Source: Amoebophrya sp. A120 (taxonomy: Eukaryota; Sar; Dinophyceae; Syndiniales; Amoebophryaceae). From it: DNA of 64,000 nt. The stretch lies in the NCBI GenBank assembly GCA_905178155.1, contig CAJINV010000018.1, forward strand, positions 407,028-471,027. Direction: 5' to 3'. The translations under genes and the position numbers were made by a program. Positions 24,701 through 36,238 of this stretch are shown here, piece after piece (the first letter of the stretch is position 1; every line of letters starts with the position of its first letter). The notes beneath the pieces are model-generated. The model saw nothing but the letters and a program-made list of their open reading frames with translations, was not told the origin of the DNA and did not search any database.

Positions 24701-24844
24701 GAGGGAGGCTGCGACGAGGGTGAGCTGGCCCGTCGTAGAGTAGAGTGCAAAAAGTCCGAATCCGAAGTGTAAAATGCACTGGCTAAGCATCAGCAATACA
24801 AGTGGTCCCGCCGCGCGGCAGGGCTTCTTGTTTTTGGAAAACAT
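18715..24844 (-). CDS. Secreted or membrane-anchored low-complexity protein with charged coiled-coil segment
   Basis: Function not recognised. Blocks: 24679-24844, 22873-24416, 20743-22673, about 20466-20501, about 18715-19135. The ATG at 24844 starts a basic stretch followed by a long hydrophobic segment (LVLLMLSQCILHFGFGLFAL), read as a signal peptide or anchor. Block 2 has an Ala/Ser/Gly-rich middle and a long Glu/Arg/Ala/Lys heptad-like region near 23.0-23.3 kb, very likely a coiled coil. Block 3 is Ser/Pro/Gln/Asp-rich, with a basic Lys/Ser segment, a poly-Ser tract near 21.15 kb and a lysine-rich helical region near 20.8-21.1 kb. Frame continuity was checked across the introners at 24417, 22674 and 20502, and across the 1.3-kb element at 19136. 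The 3' end is uncertain: the block runs to a stop near 18.71 kb unless spliced to the block ending at 17117. Confidence 0.65.
19136..20441. mobile_element. Large GC-rich introner, family J
   Basis: 1,306 bp with TIRs of about 55 bp (core AAAACGCAGTAGTG and CCCAATAGATATG, inverted at 20378-20441). Flanked by a 24-bp direct repeat, 19112-19135 and 20442-20465. Removing the element with one repeat copy joins AASSSAAGGPAGAS to SSAGSGAAAGAPS in frame. Interior is GC-rich with no convincing protein. Confidence 0.75.
20502..20742. mobile_element. Introner, family A
   Basis: 241 bp, weak TSD TCCCG/TCGCA. Removal joins IPPPTA to SAASAAASS. Confidence 0.8.
22674..22872. mobile_element. Introner, family C, diverged
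   Basis: 199 bp, TSD TGTTG/TGTCG. TIRs partly degraded. Removal joins KRSPADD to SSSDIDSDDE. Confidence 0.8.
24417..24678. mobile_element. Introner, family A
   Basis: 262 bp, exact TSD CGGAG. Lies right after the signal-sequence exon. Confidence 0.88.
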
Positions 24845-27800
24845 CTTGTTCACCTCGTACAAATTGTCTAGTTGTCGAGGAATAATATTTTTAGCGTAAT
24901 TATACTATTTTCTTGGAATTTCAGCTAAAATCAAAGATAGGAACCCTAAACGTAAAAACTATGGTAACTATGAAGTGGGATTTTGTTCGTATAATATGAT
25001 GTTTGTTAGTTTGTTTCTTTGTTTTCTGCGGATTACTGTACGTGGCAAACCGAGGATATGATAGCGAATATCAAATATAGTAGAGTATTCGTCTAAATTC
25101 TTGCTGCTTCAACCGCGAAGAGACAAGAATATCGTGCTAAGTATCAAGCGCATTACGTCTCACAGCGCGGCTGTACTCATTCGTATTCTGTATCGACAGG
25201 TTGTTGTACCTGTACTTAGTAGAGAAAGTCCTAGTCCAAGTCGCTTTGTATTCACAAGTTCTAAGAATAAAGAAAGAGTATTTTCAGTCGTGTCTATGTT
25301 GATTTTCTACTCCTGCGCAGTGGCGGTGCGTCAGGGAATGAAACGACAATAAAGTGAAGTTTTGATGATTTTCTATGTTGGAGCTCCGCTTCGTTCTAAT
25401 TCCGGATTCTGCTTACACTTGTATGCCAGTATCCGAATAGAATCTAAGTAGTATAATTTTTTTCCACCGACAGCACAGCTGTTGTACAAGCGAAGTTTAT
25501 AACTTATGCGTATCGACAGTGAAGAAGTGTCAAACCCAAATAAACAATTTTGTTTCCACCTTTGTAGCAGCGACAGGTAAAAATAGCGAAAATCTTATAC
25601 GGTGTCGTCTTCTAGTTTCACTAGAGAGGAGCAGTCACAAATCAACAGGCGACTGCGACAAAAATGTTGACAGGCTCGACGTCGAAATAAGTGAGTGTAG
25701 CCGAAGTCCTCGTGTGGTCCGGTCTTTTCAGGGTTCACACGACAACGCTGGTTGACGAGAAACCACCACACACCACAATAAAGAATAGACACCAGCAGAA
25801 CTAGTAGCAACTACTTCCTGTCTTCCTGTCAACGGGCGGTAATGGGATTTTCTGAAGGAAGTCGAAATTTGGATTATATTTCAGGCGGTTGATGGTACAA
25901 AAGTATTATATAAGTTCTTGTGGGGTGTTCTTCGCTGTTAATTGTGTACAACTTGTACTCAAAAAATACGTCGAAACTCGTCTATGCCGCCGAAGATTCG
26001 TAGGAGTGGTGAAAAATGTAGCTAGAAAATGTGGCGGTTTTCTTGTAGCTTTTCTGTCCGGCTACAACAACCTTGCGGCCACCAGTCGATATTGCTAGTA
26101 TACTTCTACCTAGTACCGGTAAAAGAAAAGTTTATTTTTCATCAAGCTACAAACGGTACTAGAGGTCGAATAGCTAGAATGAATGTAGTACTGAAATTAT
26201 GTCGTGCTCTATTTCATCTGCCTCCACTTTTTTTATTTTCGTGGCTTCACCACGTACAAGCTCCTCTTAGTTGGAAAAAAAAATAGAAACGTAAAATAAT
26301 CCCGTCGCGAAAGACAAATCGAAATTCACAGAATCAATGAATTACGACCCGGTCGCACAACAAAGATGAACCTGTAGTGAGGTAAGCAACGGCATTGTTT
26401 GGTATTGAAAATGTGTCATCTCGGATGAAGATCTAGCATCTCTTCACACATCAACTTAGACCCCTACTACTTAGATGGGCCCGGTTAAAAAAGATCTCCT
26501 TCACACGTGGTCATAAGAGTGCATTCCCACGACCGCCTTCCTTTGTCCTCGGAAACATCTCCGAACAAAGCAAGCGGCGTGGCGGTGAGACATAGTAGAT
26601 CGACTTGATGTTACTGAGCCAGTCCTAGTGCGGACGTAGTAAAATAAGGAAGATCATTATCTTCATCCAGATGGAGTTGGAGATGTGTCGTTGTGTTCTT
26701 ACTTCTAGATCCAATCATGATCATACATGATCTCATCTTCCGTGAACTCTTAGTACTATCCAGTCCAACAATAGTAGCACTGCAGGTGAGGATATCACCG
26801 TTGACACGTACGATCGTAATGCTGTTGGATCCTCACAAACGAAGATCTTGAACTTTATGACTATCTGGCTGCGTCTGCGACTGCAGTACTTACGGAAAAG
26901 ATCCTCCTCTAGGTGTCTTATTGATCTTCGCTTTGCAAAGTTGAGTGTAGGACGAGCACAACTTCTTCGAAACATAAATAAATGGCTTGCACCGAGGGCA
27001 CGCTGCATCGAGTCTTCTTAGTTAACGTGGAGGATTTTTGCCTTTTTAAAGCTAAAATGGGCGGCACTGCCGCGATTCTGATGAATAAAAAGAAGCAAAA
27101 AGTAACATATTGCGTGCGCTTGTACCAGCCGCAATTTTTCATGTTCTGGACGAGACTACCGTCGTGTTTCGCGCAAAAATGCGCATAATTGAGCAAAGCT
27201 GATAATTTACAAGCAGAGAAACCGATACTGTTTCGCGAAAAACGAAGAAAAAATGCACAATTCATCAAAATTACTGAAATACAAACCGAGAGACCGACGG
27301 CGTTTCGCGAAAAAAAGTTGACGAACGGGCAAACCGCCGCTACCGAGGTAGAATTTGACACACGTGCACACAGTAAACCGCAAATAGAGAAGGAACAGTA
27401 CTTACAACCTTGGTCGCTGTGCCGACGTTTATTTTCACGACGCAAGCAGTGCTGGACAAGAACAACTTGCCTCTCAGCTTCTATTTTTCTTTTAGTTTTT
27501 CATTTCAACAAAGCTCAAACACAACTTGATGTTGTCCCAAAATTTACCTTCGACAAAATCGTTCAAGAAACATATCAAGTGTTCATTGAAACGCGAAGTC
27601 AAAATCCAAACTCTGGTAATACTCATCAAAATAATTTTCACGACGGCCATGAAATCCTCGGGGCTATCCCTGCAGGCACATGGCTAGTTTGCCGTACATT
27701 ACATGCATGGCAAATATTTTCTTCAAGTCTGTGAAATTATACAGATTTTCATCTTCATTTCTGTTATCCTTATCCCCACCTCATCCTCAAACAAGAAATC
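24845..27800. other. Intergenic region, AT-rich
   Basis: No introner and no convincing gene on either strand in about 2.9 kb. Imperfect repeats of about 70 bp sharing TTTCGCGAAAAA lie at 27.17-27.33 kb. A plus-strand frame at 27189-27734 is open but has no recognisable features. Confidence 0.6.
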
Positions 27801-30800
27801 TTACAAAATCATTGGCGTCGGCAGGAAGGGTCCGTGCCGCCACAAGGCCATCGGCGACGCCGCGTGAGATGCTAGCTCGTTGTGGTTGGTTATCAAGTGC
27901 AAAAATGTCTGGGTCTGAAAACCTGTGATGCTGAATTGAGCATGATTGAAGCGCTTGCAATGGCAGCCAAGCATGACAAGTTTTGGGACGCCTGCTTATG
28001 CCTAGAACGCATCACAAATTGCGTTTTTGCATGACAAAGGAAGTGGAACAAGCCCCTCTCTTGCTGCTCATGCAACAAAAATTTTCCAGGAATGCAAGAC
28101 ACGCATCACAAGTTCCACTGTTCCAGACCGAGACATATTTGCATTTGATATTGGTCACGTGCGTGGAGGTCCCGAAATTTTCCACAGAGTCCTGGTAGAG
28201 GAGACTGGTGTCATCGTCGTCGAACCCGGGGAAGGTCAGGTCCGATTGTTGCCCTCCCGCAGCAGCGCCGTAGTTCTTCTTCGCCACCGCGGCGGAGAGC
28301 GAAATGCTCTTCACGACGTTAATGCTGTTTTTGGCCGGCACAGAAGATTTTTGAACCAGGGTGGATGAAACAGACGACTTCTTGGAAGAAGCAGTATGGA
28401 CCTTCTTGTGGCGCGAAGATGTAGCTGTGTGTTTCATCTTCATCTCCTTCGCCCGCAGCTTCTCGTGCATTTTATCAAAGTGAAAAAAGCCCCCACCCCA
28501 TATCAAAACGAAACTTCTGATGCTGGATTTGCGTACACAAATCAGATTTGTCTTGCAGTAGGGGACTGCAGGCCGATATCATGCCAGTGCGCAGAGGTTT
28601 TGGCCTAGGCGCTTAGCATGGGGAACGCCTATGCTGTAGGACCAACAGCATTACAAACCGCCAGCATAATGGGGCGGAGCGGATGCCGTTGCTTTCTTGC
28701 AAGACAGACACGATTTGTGNNNNNNNNNNNNNNNNNNNNNNNNNNNNNNNNNNNNNNNNNNNNNNNNNNNNNNNNNNNNNNNNNNNNNNNNNNNNNNNNN
28801 NNNNNNNNNNNNNNNNNNNNNNNNNNNNNNNNNNNNNNNNNNNNNNNNNNNNNNNNNNNNNNNNNNNNNNNNNNNNNNNNNNNNNNNNNNNNNNNNNNNN
28901 NNNNNNNNNNNNNNNNNNNNNNNNNNNNNNNNNNNNNNNNNNNNNNNNNNNNNNNNNNNNNNNNNNNNNNNNNNNNNNNNNNNNNNNNNNNNNNNNNNNN
29001 NNNNNNNNNNNNNNNNNNNNNNNNNNNNNNNNNNNNNNNNNNNNNNNNNNNNNNNNNNNNNNNNNNNNNNNNNNNNNNNNNNNNNNNNNNNNNNNNNNNN
29101 NNNNNNNNNNNNNNNNNNNNNNNNNNNNNNNNNNNNNNNNNNNNNNNNNNNNNNNNNNNNNNNNNNNNNNNNNNNNNNNNNNNNNNNNNNNNNNNNNNNN
29201 NNNNNNNNNNNNNNNNNNNNNNNNNNNNNNNNNNNNNNNNNNNNNNNNNNNNNNNNNNNNNNNNNNNNNNNNNNNNNNNNNNNNNNNNNNNNNNNNNNNN
29301 NNNNNNNNNNNNNNNNNNNNNNNNNNNNNNNNNNNNNNNNNNNNNNNNNNNNNNNNNNNNNNNNNNNNNNNNNNNNNNNNNNNNNNNNNNNNNNNNNNNN
29401 NNNNNNNNNNCCCTCTTTTTGACCTCTCTGCACCCTCTGTGCCACTTAGGCGGCGCCTAAGGGTGGGCGCTTACTGCGGGCCTTATTCGCGCACCCTCTC
29501 GCGGACCCTCTCGAACGGGGTCCCGCGCCACCTCTCCACCTCTGTCGACCTCTTTTCTACCTCTGTCGACCTCTTTTTTACCTCTCGGCCACCTCTCTGG
29601 GACCCTCTGTCTACCTCTTTTTTCGCATGAATATAATGTATAGTAATCGCAATACAAATTTCCGTAGCATTAGAAATGGAATCTGTAATGCGGATTTGCC
29701 TCAAGAAAAAGATTTGTAATGCATGACTGCGAAGATTACTACGTACGAGTACGATACTTTTGCACAGGATACTCTTCGTCCTTTGCCAAAATGTCGTAGA
29801 TGCTCGCCGCCAGTTTCTCCTCTTCCTTTTTCGACACGAACTGGTTCTCGCTTTGCAAAAACTCCTTTGACTTCACGGATTGGAGAAGATTGTCGGCGTA
29901 TTTTTCTTGCTCCTTCTCCATGAAGGCATGTTGTTGTCCTTGTTCTTGATGACCAGGTGCAGCAGCCGCGTTTGTGAAGGAGATGCGATTTTTCTTCTTG
30001 GCCAAAAACCCCTGCTGATCAACATGAGTGTGCGAAACCACGGACTTCACAACATCCCGGACCGTCATCGAATCAGAAGCGGCACTCTTCTGCTGGGCAG
30101 AAGAAGTACTGGTGTGCGCGGCGGTCGGTTGCGTCTTGGAAGTAGTAGCTCCCGTAGTAGAAGACTTCTGCGCAGGGTCGTTCTTCATCTCGCGCACCTC
30201 CGTCACATAGTTGACGACCGGCGGGAGACCAGCAGTGTTCATTCTCGACGCACCAGAGGCGTTCGCCAGGAAGTTGCGGCCTTTGGAAGAAGCACCAGAG
30301 TGGTCGCTCCCGCCGACCTTCTTCTCCACGACTTTCTTCTTTGCAAAATCGGTTTCATGGTTCGCTTTGGCAAAGCCGACCTGCAGACCGTCGCGATCGA
30401 AGACGGTGAAAAAGGCGCGAATGAAGACGTCGCCCAAGATCCAGGCCGGCTTTCCCATCTGCGTCTTGGGCTCTTCGTACCTTATGTATAGTGTGGTTTA
30501 GGGTTTAGGCTTCGGAGAGTTCTGAAGTAGATGACACCGTGATAGTATGTGGATAGGATTTCTTCAAGATACGAATATAGAAGATTTGCTTGAAAACAGG
30601 CTTGAAATAATGACATCATGACAAAAAACTACACTCCTCATAGTACTACCCGAATTCCATGTCCGCGGGCATAATCCCGAGGGCGCAGTTGGTCCGCTTC
30701 CCTTTGTGATCGAACTTATCCAAGAAAAAAACTGCGTTAGTGTAACTATCTTCGGCTGGTGACAGCATCACAAATTTGCTCTGTCTACATGATGTCATGC

Positions 30801-33800
30801 GTGGTTTGTAAGGGAAAACACACATGAGCAGAGGACTGCGCGGCTGTCTGGCATGACAGGTGTAACTTTGTTGCATGTTCTGCATCACAGATTTACACTT
30901 ACACAGTTTTTTTCTTGCATAAAACTCTTCCATCATGTATTCTTTCGGGGTCAGGTCCAGCTCGTAGTTCTCTCCCTTGTCATCCCGGAAAATGTATCCT
31001 GTGCAAAAGTATCGTACTCGTGATCTTGCAATCACGCATTACAAATCTTTTTGCTAAGGTAAATCAGCATTACAAATCTTATTTTTCATGCTGAGGAAAT
31101 TTGTAATGCATTTATACGAGCACGATACTTTTGCAATTCATAAAATGAAGGTCAGAGGTTTCAAGTTGTTGAATCCGTTACAGTCGTCTTCCACGCCGAG
31201 CACACTGATCATGTCCTTCACATTCGATTTATGAAATGCAAATATGTCTGGGTCTGGAAGAATGCAAGTCTGTCATGCTTGGCCGACAAGACAGAAAAGT
31301 CTGTCATGCTTGGCGCGCTATGGTGCCACTTGTTTGTCATGCACAAGGGCCATTTGTCATGCGGCTCACGCTAGACATAGCCGCTCAGAAACTTGTCATG
31401 CGCGGCCCCCGAATACAGGCTGCGCATCATTCGGACATTAGCATCACAACTTTCCAGACCCAGACATATTTGCATGTGATACGATTCCGGAGCGGTGATC
31501 AAGCTGGTACCCGTGTCAATCAGCGCGGTGCACCCCTTCTTCGGGCAGAACCCTATCAAATGCAAATATGTCTTGGTCCTCTGGAAGATCCCGAGATTTG
31601 TCATGCAGTTTATCCAAGCTCCACCAAGCGGCCTGGAATGCAGGTTGTAGCATCACAGGATCTGCAGCCCCTTGGTGATCGATGCCTGCTCTGCATGAGA
31701 AATGCCCTCTAGCATGGGCACCTCTTGCAAGTCACGCAACACAAATTTTTGTACGATCCGCAACATGCATCACAAGTTCCCATCCTTCGAGACCCACACA
31801 TATTTGCAATGCATAAACCCGAAGGGACTGTCATGTGCCTTCACGTCGACGAGATCGATGGTCCAACGAGATTTCATGGTCACCGGCGACCACTGCATCT
31901 TAGTGGCGCCCTTGTCACCGCCGAGGATCTTGTCGGGATCGACCTGATAATAAACGGGAAGTGGAGATTGTGATGGCTTGGTGCGTTATTTCCGATGCCG
32001 AACCATCAAGATGACGAAGACCAACATGCAAGGGCACAGCAACAATCAATGATGCATGTCTGGCTCAGTGATAAATGTAAGAACATGCACACTTCTGCAT
32101 CTTCCCCCGCGATCGAAGGATCAGGATGGGAATGGGTGTTGATGTACAACCTGTGAGAAATAAAACAAAACCTGTTTATTTACCTTCCCAATCGTCATGT
32201 AGCCGGGCTTGGTCGGGTCCCCGCTGAAATAAAAGCCGTACTGGTTGTGCTCGATCAACTTTTTATCCAGCATGTTGTCCAGCACCGGGCGGTGGAAATT
32301 CCGTTTGTTCTGGTAGTATCCTGTACAAAAGCATCGTATTCGTATTTTGCAGTCATGCATTACAAATCTTTTTGTCAAGTCAAATCCGCATTACAAATTT
32401 ATCTGTTTCTCAGGCTGAGAAAATTTGTAATGCATTTATACGAGTACGATACTTATTTGCAATGCATAGGTAGTGATTCATATCCAATCCCAGCCCGAGA
32501 ATCCCGTCCATTATCCCATGCAAAAACGTCCCCACCTCCCCATAGTTGTAATGCAAGTCTGCATGCAGCTGCAAATATTTCTCATGCGGAGCCCCATAAG
32601 AAGCATTCTCGAGCCGTGTTTCGGAATTTGTGATGCTCCAAGCAGCATAACAGGCTAGATCTGTGATGCTGTTGAACTAGCCAAATAGGACTACACTACA
32701 CGGCCAAGTCTGTCATGCGCAACAAACAAAGCTGGGAGATTTGTCTAGCAGATTTCCCAGCCTGAGTATGGGGCGGGGACATTTTTACTCAGGATACCCA
32801 TCGGAGATTCCTTGAAGGGAAAATCCGTTTCCCGCAGCGTCACGCCCACGCCCTGCCAGGGCACCTCGATGTCGCCCAGCTTCACGTGGTCGGTTCCCCA
32901 CTGCTATCAAGTGTAAAAATGTCTGGGTCTGGAAGAGTGCAACTTGTCATGCTAAGTAAATCTGAAGCATGCAAAAATCTGCGTTGCAGGATTACCAAAA
33001 GTCGTCCAGTTTTGACCAAGTCGGGAGGCAGTTTCTCATGCAGGATAGGCATGAGAAGGATCGCACAGAATCTGTCATGCTAGGTCCTGCATTCCAGACC
33101 TCATGGGTCATGGAAAAGCTGCATGACAAATCGCGCATTCTTCCAGACCCAGACATTTTTACATTTGATAACTGCGCGCGGACGGCGCCCGTGCCGTAGA
33201 ACAGATCGTGGCGGGTGCCGGTCGTGCGAAAAGTCTTCGATTATCAACTGCAAAAGTGTCTGGGTCTGGAAGATTGCCAGGCTTGTCATGCATATTTTGA
33301 ATGACCCATGATGTCTGTGATGCATGCCCTAGCATCACAGATTTCTAGCGGACTTTGTGATGGTGCCTCTACCGCATGAGAAATGCCCTCTCCACGTAGC
33401 ACAAACTGGAGTCCTTTTGCTGGTCATGCAATACAGACTTTTTTAGAATCCAGAGACAGCATTACCAAATATAGCCGCTGGGGCGGGGGTAGTGAGGTCG
33501 TGGGCGTTTTTTTGCCGACCGCAGCCTTGGCCGCGGCTTTGCTTTTTATGGGTTCGTCATACCTCCGTGAGTAACGTTATGCCGCACGGTATGATGGCCA
33601 CTTGGGAAACGTTGCAAATTTTGGCACATTTCCAAAATTACTTTCCGAAAGCCAGCCCCGATGCTATGGGGCCGATCCGGGTGCCACGGGGGCCGCCCAG
33701 AAAGCGAAGAAAAACCGGGCCCATAGCATGCGGATTGGCTTTGCGCGTCTGGCGCGCTTTTTATTTTTCGCGTTTTTATTTTTCACGCCGGCGCTTTTTG

Positions 33801-34784
33801 CAAAGCTTCCCAGGCTCTAAAACCGGCGAAAAGGCGGCCGCTTTCGCGGCCGCCCAAAATGCTCCGAAATCGCGGCCGTGCCAAGCTGTTTCGCTGTTCT
33901 GATTTTGGGCGCGTTTTTTGCGCGCCCTTTTTTGGGCGCCCCAAATCGCCAGAAACTAAGGCGGCGGGCGCCTCAGAAGGGCGCCCCTTTTGCCGGCTCC
34001 CCTGCGTCGTTTTATCAAGTGCGAATCGATAGTTTTCGACCGGGCTTGTTTGCCGCAAACGCCCCGGCCGCTCGATAAGTGAAAACTTTTTATGCTCAAA
34101 AACACTTCCGGCCGCTTGAAGACTGCCGGTCGTTTTTCACGGGAGGTGTCAAAAAAACTCCCTGGTTAGAACCGTTCGGTGACCTCACTACATACAAGTT
34201 TAGAATCTTCCAGACCCAGACACTTTTACATTTGATATCGATTTCCAGGGCGCAAAAGCCTTGTGGTTCTTGCAGCACGCATCCGGACAGAGCTTGCCGG
34301 GAACCTTTAAATCATTTTTTTTTCGCTATGTATACATCAACATGCCCACCAAGAGTAGTCGAGTACAATTGGTTGTTCCTCCTTCATCCTGATACGTTAT
34401 TCTCAGGTAAAGACATTGTTCTCAAACTCAAAGATGTAAACGGTACTGTACGACACGCATGAGAAATCTATTTTTCTGTACCCACAAATCGTTGCTGCCC
34501 GTGTCGAAGACGACAGTGAAGTTTTGCGGCGGAGTCCCAATCTCGATGTCGCCGTAGAACATCATGTTGTCTTGGTTCATCATCTCAATCTCCTGCGGCG
34601 TTGCGCGTCCCTTCTGCGCCCGCTGCACAACGGAAACGGTTGCCTGCGAGCGCTCGCGGTTCGTCGGCCGCAACTCAATTTGCGTGGACAACGCATGCGC
34701 TCCTTGGAAGAGGGTCGTTTGATGTTGCGCTGTCAAGAGATAAACAGCGCCAAAAATAGCTCGAGTGGAAAGTTTACTCAACAT
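27801..34784 (-). CDS. Pepsin-family (A1) aspartic protease with C-terminal extension
   Basis: Secreted or vesicular aspartic endopeptidase by homology to the pepsin/cathepsin D family. Blocks: 34482-34784, 34238-34304, 33171-33241, 32797-32904, 32469-32511, 32184-32316, 31816-31943, 31482-31553, 31143-31229, 30922-30994, 30650-30716, 29772-30480, [gap], 28151-28472, 27801-27890. Visible motifs: N-terminal hydrophobic signal, [20 protein letters not shown] with the first catalytic Asp codon at 34503-34505, a flap-like FYGTG, DGILGLG, the second catalytic motif [10 protein letters not shown] with Asp codon at 31515-31517, and [18 protein letters not shown]. The canonical core ends near 30.4 kb. 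It is followed by roughly 300 residues of Lys/Ser/Thr/Gln-rich extension that is not part of the family fold. Three GT-AG introns and 11 introners split the gene. The start at 34784 puts the signal sequence first. The extension is interrupted by the N gap, so its middle is unknown. Confidence 0.9.
27891..28150. mobile_element. Introner, family A
   Basis: 260 bp, exact TSD TTGGT. Confidence 0.88.
28473..28719. mobile_element. Introner, family B, left part (runs into gap)
   Basis: Left TIR starts TATCAAAGTGAAAAAAGCCC; flank CATTT. The right end is lost in the gap. Confidence 0.78.
28720..29410. other. Assembly gap (691 N)
   Basis: Starts inside a family B introner. Part of the aspartic protease extension is probably missing here. 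Confidence 0.99.
29411..29625. repeat. Pyrimidine-rich imperfect tandem repeat
   Basis: Repeats of CTCTGTCGACCTCTTTT-like units directly after the gap, interrupted by a GC-rich block. It probably lies within the partly assembled introner ending at 29771. Confidence 0.6.
29626..29771. mobile_element. Introner, family C, right part
   Basis: Ends GTACGATACTTTTGCACAGG-ATA; flank CTCTT. The left end was not found and is probably in the gap. Confidence 0.72.
30481..30649 (-). other. GT-AG intron, aspartic protease
   Basis: Donor GTAGTA, acceptor CATAAG. It joins ADMEFG to [17 protein letters not shown]. Confidence 0.8.
30717..30921. mobile_element. Introner, family G
   Basis: 205 bp, TSD GAACT/AAACT. 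Removal joins EYMMEEF to DHKGKRTN. Confidence 0.88.
30995..31142. mobile_element. Introner, family C
   Basis: 148 bp, exact TSD AAATG. Removal joins LKPLTFI to FRDDKGENY. Confidence 0.9.
31230..31481. mobile_element. Introner, family A
   Basis: 252 bp, exact TSD CGATT. Removal joins ITAPES to [10 protein letters not shown]. Confidence 0.9.
31554..31815. mobile_element. Introner, family A
   Basis: 262 bp, exact TSD AACCC. Removal joins AHDSPFG to [10 protein letters not shown]. Confidence 0.9.
31944..32183 (-). other. GT-AG intron, aspartic protease
   Basis: Donor GTAAAT, acceptor TTATTATCAG. It joins YMTIGK to VDPDKILGG. Confidence 0.85.
32317..32468. mobile_element. Introner, family C
   Basis: 152 bp, exact TSD GGTAG. 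Confidence 0.88.
32512..32796. mobile_element. Introner, family D
   Basis: 285 bp, TSD TCCAT/CCCAT. Removal joins FKESPM to DGILGLG. Confidence 0.88.
32905..33170. mobile_element. Introner, family A
   Basis: 266 bp, exact TSD ACTGC. About 90% identical by eye to the 15721 copy. Confidence 0.9.
33242..34237. mobile_element. Introner, family A, with nested insertion
   Basis: 996 bp, exact TSD TCGAT. Removal joins FAPWKS to [11 protein letters not shown]. The extra length is the GC-rich insert at 33466-34195. Confidence 0.88.
33466..34195. mobile_element. GC-rich insertion nested in introner
   Basis: About 730 bp, with short inverted ends (GTAGTGAGGTC near 33490, its complement near 34181-34191) and many internal GC palindromes (GCGGCCGCTTTCGCGGCCGC near 33834). 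No coding potential recognised. Confidence 0.6.
34305..34481 (-). other. GT-AG intron, aspartic protease
   Basis: Donor GTACAG, acceptor TTTAAAG. Splicing converts a read-through into [19 protein letters not shown], as expected for the family. Confidence 0.85.
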
Positions 34785-35015
34785 TTTGTTTATGATTTTT
34801 GCAAAATCTTTATGTTTAAAAATCAGGTTCTTCAGGGTAGAAGTCAATTTCAGTAATCAAGTGAGGAAACAGAAGCAGCAATAGCTGGTATCAAACAGAA
34901 ACTTTCGGAAAAGGAAAGAAGAGAAAAGAATCGCCTCGTCGAGCAGGAAGAGAAAACTCAGAAAGCAATCCCCTTCAAGCAAGACGAAGGCGTCGTCTTC
35001 TGTAGGTGGTAAAAT

Positions 35016-35294
35016 TATCCTGAGTAAAAACGTACCCACACCAGAGTTGTAATGCAGATTTGCAAAGACAGGAAGACTTGTAACGCGCATCCCCATGAGA
35101 GCCATTCCCAATTGTGTTTTGGAATTTGTGATGCTGTGAACAGGATGAGCAGATGAATCTGTGATGCGGCTGCACTTGCTAACCTGCACCACACTGCATA
35201 GTGAAACTTGTCATGCGTGACTCACAAAACTCCTAGGTTTGTGTTGCAAAATCCTCATCCTGACTCTGGTGTGGGTACGTTTTTACTCAGGATA
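35016..35294. mobile_element. Introner, family D, intergenic
   Basis: 279 bp, exact TSD AAAAT. Lies upstream of the aspartic protease start with no supported gene around it. A short plus-strand open stretch just left of it (about 34873-35013) was not taken as a gene. Confidence 0.88.
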
Positions 35295-36206
35295 AAAATT
35301 GTATGATAGTCACAAAGTAGAGCACGAGCACAAGTTCGTTCGTAGACAAAACAATCAAAATTAGGAGAATAAGCTCAAGGATAATTCTGAAGAACAGCTC
35401 GAGTTGTTGTAAGTAGATAGTTCTCCTCCTCGTCTGTGCAAGGAGTTGAAAACTTTAGTCGACGAAGTCGAGTCTTGAATCCTTTCTAACGCGGCAGAAC
35501 GACACGAAATCGAACTGCCACAGGGGACGAAAGAAAAAAACTGCTGCTGTGTTGGTTTTCCAATGAAGTCGAAGAAGTTCGCTCGAACTAGAAATTGACA
35601 TTCTGATATGAATTTAGCGTGTTTGCTGAAGAGGTCACGACACTTGATGATTTGAATCTGTTCGACTCTAAGCCTTAGATTGTCCCTGTGCGATTCACTC
35701 CTATTCTTTTTCGTCCCTGGAGTCTTCGCATTTGCTGAATAGGAATAATTTGCTCTTGGAAGGACGCAGCGGAAGAAATGGTACACTTATCATATCAAGT
35801 AGCAATTGCTGTCCAACACCATGCTAGTAGACCGCCAATGTAAAAGCGAGTTTGCAAAAACGATTTGCGCGATCTTCGCTCGTGCATGTTTCGCAATATT
35901 GCTGCTCTCACTTCCATGCATAACGGCAACAGTTTTTACGTGATTTGGCGCTAAAAGATTTGACGCTCTCGTTTCTCTCGTGGGGGTGATACTCTATGAA
36001 GCGCAAAAACGACCGAGAACGACAACGAGATGCCTTGGTTACATGCCGCCGAGAACAAGAATCAGACAGATTTTTGCGAGCTGCAATGTTGCTGCGAGAG
36101 AACTCCTGTTCGCTCATCTCGTTATAATTTGAAAACTGAACCGCTCACATTAATGGATGATATTGCGGCCCTTGTCAACCGGGTTTGCAACGTGACTTGT
36201 TGACAA

Positions 36207-36229
36207 GGCATTCTCGCGGCGAGAACTAG
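36207..36229. repeat. Dispersed palindromic repeat, copy 1
   Basis: GGCATTCTCGCGGCGAGAAC-TAG, with a TTCTCG/CGAGAA palindrome; followed by GGGCAGGACGG as in copy 3. Confidence 0.85.
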
Positions 36230-36238
36230 GGCAGGACG

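Larger units (their letters stand above)
34785..36238. other. Intergenic region upstream of the aspartic protease
   Basis: Contains the intergenic introner at 35016-35294. Otherwise AT-rich, with no supported gene. Confidence 0.55.

Noticed and set aside
26918-27445. Minus-strand 175-codon frame rich in Cys and Phe
   Set aside because: Composition unlike the confirmed exons; no start context, introner or splice signal supports it.
27189-27734. Plus-strand 181-codon frame
   Set aside because: No domain, no conserved composition, opposite strand to the gene cluster, and overlaps imperfect tandem repeats.
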